Below are positions 62,586 through 64,000 of a stretch of DNA of 64,000 nucleotides, in pieces. The stretch lies in assembly GCF_001648555.1 (NCBI RefSeq), contig NZ_LQXM01000023.1:1-64000 (forward strand). The letters run 5' to 3'. The notes below the pieces were generated by a model that saw only the letters and a program-made list of their open reading frames with translations, was not told the origin of the DNA and made no database searches. The stretch comes from Rossellomorea aquimaris TF-12 (GTDB taxonomy: Bacteria; Bacillota; Bacilli; Bacillales; Bacillaceae_B). The position numbers and the translations under genes are program-made. How positions within the stretch are numbered: position 1 is the stretch's first letter; every line of letters begins with the position of its first letter.

Positions 62586-63902
62586 TTGTTTCAAGAAAAA
62601 GGAAGTCTATTGGCGTTATTGCCATTATTCATATTTGTTTCGCTGTTTCTAGGAGCTGGAATTATTTCAGGAGATTTTTATCAGTTTCCTGTTCTAGTTT
62701 CTATTTTAATTGCCTCTGTCGTTGCGTTACTAATGAATCGTAAAGAATCTCTAAACGGGAAAATTGAGCGTTTTGCTAAAGGAGCCGGTCATCCGGATAT
62801 TATGATTATGGTGTTTATCTTCCTTTTAGCAGGGGCTTTTTCTGGAGTAGCTGAAAAAATGGGAGCCGTTGATTCTACTGTTAACCTGGCTCTTTCTGTA
62901 CTACCGGAGAATTTCCTAATTGTTGGCTTATTTTTAATTGGGGCATTTGTTTCTTTATCCATGGGAACCTCAATGGGTACCATTGCAGCACTTGCACCAA
63001 TTGGTGTTGGAATCAGTTCGGGTACGGACATTTCAATGCCTCTAGCGATGGCAACTGTAATTGGTGGAGCAATGTTTGGAGATAATTTATCCTTCATTTC
63101 AGATACAACGATTGCAGCAGTCCGCACACAAAAAACGGAAATGAAAGATAAGTTTAAAGTGAACTTTTTCATCGTTCTTCCTGCGGCGATTATAACAATG
63201 GTTATTCTTTTGTTTATGACATGGGGAAACCAATCTGCAGTCGATGTAAACAGCTTTAATTGGATTAAAATCTTACCTTATCTTGGTGTCATTATTGGGG
63301 CTCTTGCAGGATTAAATGTGTTCGTTGTGCTACTCGGAGGAATTTTATTATCAGGTATTATTGGATTTATGGATGGGAGCTTTACCGCTTCAACCTATTT
63401 CGGCAGCATAACTGATGGAATGATTGGTATGGCTGAAATTGTGATCCTAACGGTTCTGATTGGCGGTGTCGTGGAATTGATTCGTCACAATGGTGGGATT
63501 CAAGCAATTCTTCACCTTGCTACACGAAAGATTCGTTCTCCACGAGGAGCTCAGCTGGCTACTGCAGGATTAGTAAGCTCTACCAACCTGTGTACAGCAA
63601 ACAATACCATTTCGATTATCATTACCGGACCACTGGCGAAATCAATTAGTGAGAAATATGGTGTGGATGCTCGTAAAGCAGCAAGTATTCTAGATATCTT
63701 CTCCTGTTCAATTCAAGGGTTGATTCCATACGGAGCACAGGCATTATTAGTTGCAGAAGTTGCAGGTATATCACCTTTAAGCATTATTCCATATGCGTTT
63801 TACCCACTTCTGATTGCTGTTTGTGGATTGATTGCGATACAATTCGCATTGCCTAAATTCACACGTATCAATTCAACAAAGCCGGATCTTGTGAAATCCT
63901 AA
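62586..63902 (+). CDS. metT: NhaC-family transporter, probable methionine transporter MetT
   Basis: 438 aa, about 11-12 helices. NhaC features include GAFVSLSMGTSMGTIAALAP, GGAMFGDNLSFISDTTIAAVRTQ and STNLCTANNTISIIITGP. The TTG at 62586 has AAAGGAG 8 nt upstream; a longer reading frame would run through the riboswitch and is excluded. Control by a SAM riboswitch supports methionine (or a related sulfur compound) import rather than Na+/H+ exchange; S-box-linked NhaC proteins have been named MetT by comparative genomics. Confidence 0.9.
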   Translation: MFQEKGSLLALLPLFIFVSLFLGAGIISGDFYQFPVLVSILIASVVALLMNRKESLNGKIERFAKGAGHPDIMIMVFIFLLAGAFSGVAEKMGAVDSTVNLALSVLPENFLIVGLFLIGAFVSLSMGTSMGTIAALAPIGVGISSGTDISMPLAMATVIGGAMFGDNLSFISDTTIAAVRTQKTEMKDKFKVNFFIVLPAAIITMVILLFMTWGNQSAVDVNSFNWIKILPYLGVIIGALAGLNVFVVLLGGILLSGIIGFMDGSFTASTYFGSITDGMIGMAEIVILTVLIGGVVELIRHNGGIQAILHLATRKIRSPRGAQLATAGLVSSTNLCTANNTISIIITGPLAKSISEKYGVDARKAASILDIFSCSIQGLIPYGAQALLVAEVAGISPLSIIPYAFYPLLIAVCGLIAIQFALPKFTRINSTKPDLVKS

Positions 63903-63965
63903 GAGATGGATTAGTCTGCAGAAGGCTTTGTTCAAATAGTTTGGTGTTTGAGACAATTACATTAA

Positions 63966-64000
63966 AAAAGAAAGCAGATTCTATATAGAATCTGCTTTCT
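63966..64000 (+). terminator. Terminator downstream of metT (reaches window end)
   Basis: Perfect inverted repeat AGAAAGCAGATTCTA / TAGAATCTGCTTTCT at the very end of the window; the T-tract would lie beyond it. Confidence 0.8.

Overview
The window is chromosomal DNA from a low-GC, spore-forming member of the Bacillaceae. The evidence is dense Bacillus-type operons, strong AGGAGG-like ribosome binding sites with many GTG/TTG starts, a complete sigma-B operon, the cortex protein gene cmpA, a T-box, an S-box, and a gene order that closely follows the B. subtilis ddl-murF-cshA-ydbS-ydbT-ydcA-acpS-ydcC-alr-ndoAI-ndoA-rsbR...rsbX-tex-cmpA-sprT block. The exact species cannot be fixed from sequence reading alone.

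Layout. Positions 1-23 hold the 5' end of a tRNA (probably tRNA-Asn). From 150 to about 22700 nearly everything is on the minus strand and is core genome: SprT-like protein, CmpA, Tex, the eight-gene stress operon rsbR-S-T-U-V-W-sigB-rsbX with an internal sigma-B promoter, the EndoA/EndoAI toxin-antitoxin pair, alanine racemase, a LolA-like lipoprotein, AcpS, a rhomboid protease, two PH-domain membrane proteins, UV endonuclease UvsE, a NERD-domain protein, RNA helicase CshA, an esterase, MurF and Ddl. From 22990 to 27375 come a DAACS symporter, a universal stress protein, ribokinase, an acetyltransferase and a flavoprotein.

From 27381 to 35159 lies the most unusual part. It has a second NERD gene, then a seven-gene operon joining an ABC importer (binding lipoprotein, two permeases, ATPase) to a TVP38/TMEM64 membrane protein, a CDP-alcohol phosphatidyltransferase and a mercuric-reductase-like flavoprotein. 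The composition recalls the uncharacterised E. coli ydjXYZ-ynjABCDEF cluster. Both NERD genes carry a tandem array with a 20-21 bp period about 105-110 bp upstream of a TTG start.

From 35441 to 49604 there are a BsuPI-type lipoprotein, SfsA, a CNNM-type cation exporter behind a structured leader, RodA, T-box-controlled argS, a DedA-like protein, a lipid kinase, a LysM-CAP secreted protein, a CBS protein, several small proteins and an alanine/sodium symporter. From 49719 to 55294 a five-gene two-component/ABC system resembles the linearmycin resistance system LnrJKLMN of B. subtilis. A GC-rich repeat element sits between its regulatory and transport halves. The remainder contains cardiolipin synthase, acetyltransferase, small DUF proteins, an epimerase, a lipoprotein, an MFS transporter and an S-box-controlled NhaC-family transporter (MetT).

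Dispersed repeat elements and their deletion derivatives occur at about 10675, 35201, 44382, 45925, 49690, 53163 and 55380-55740.
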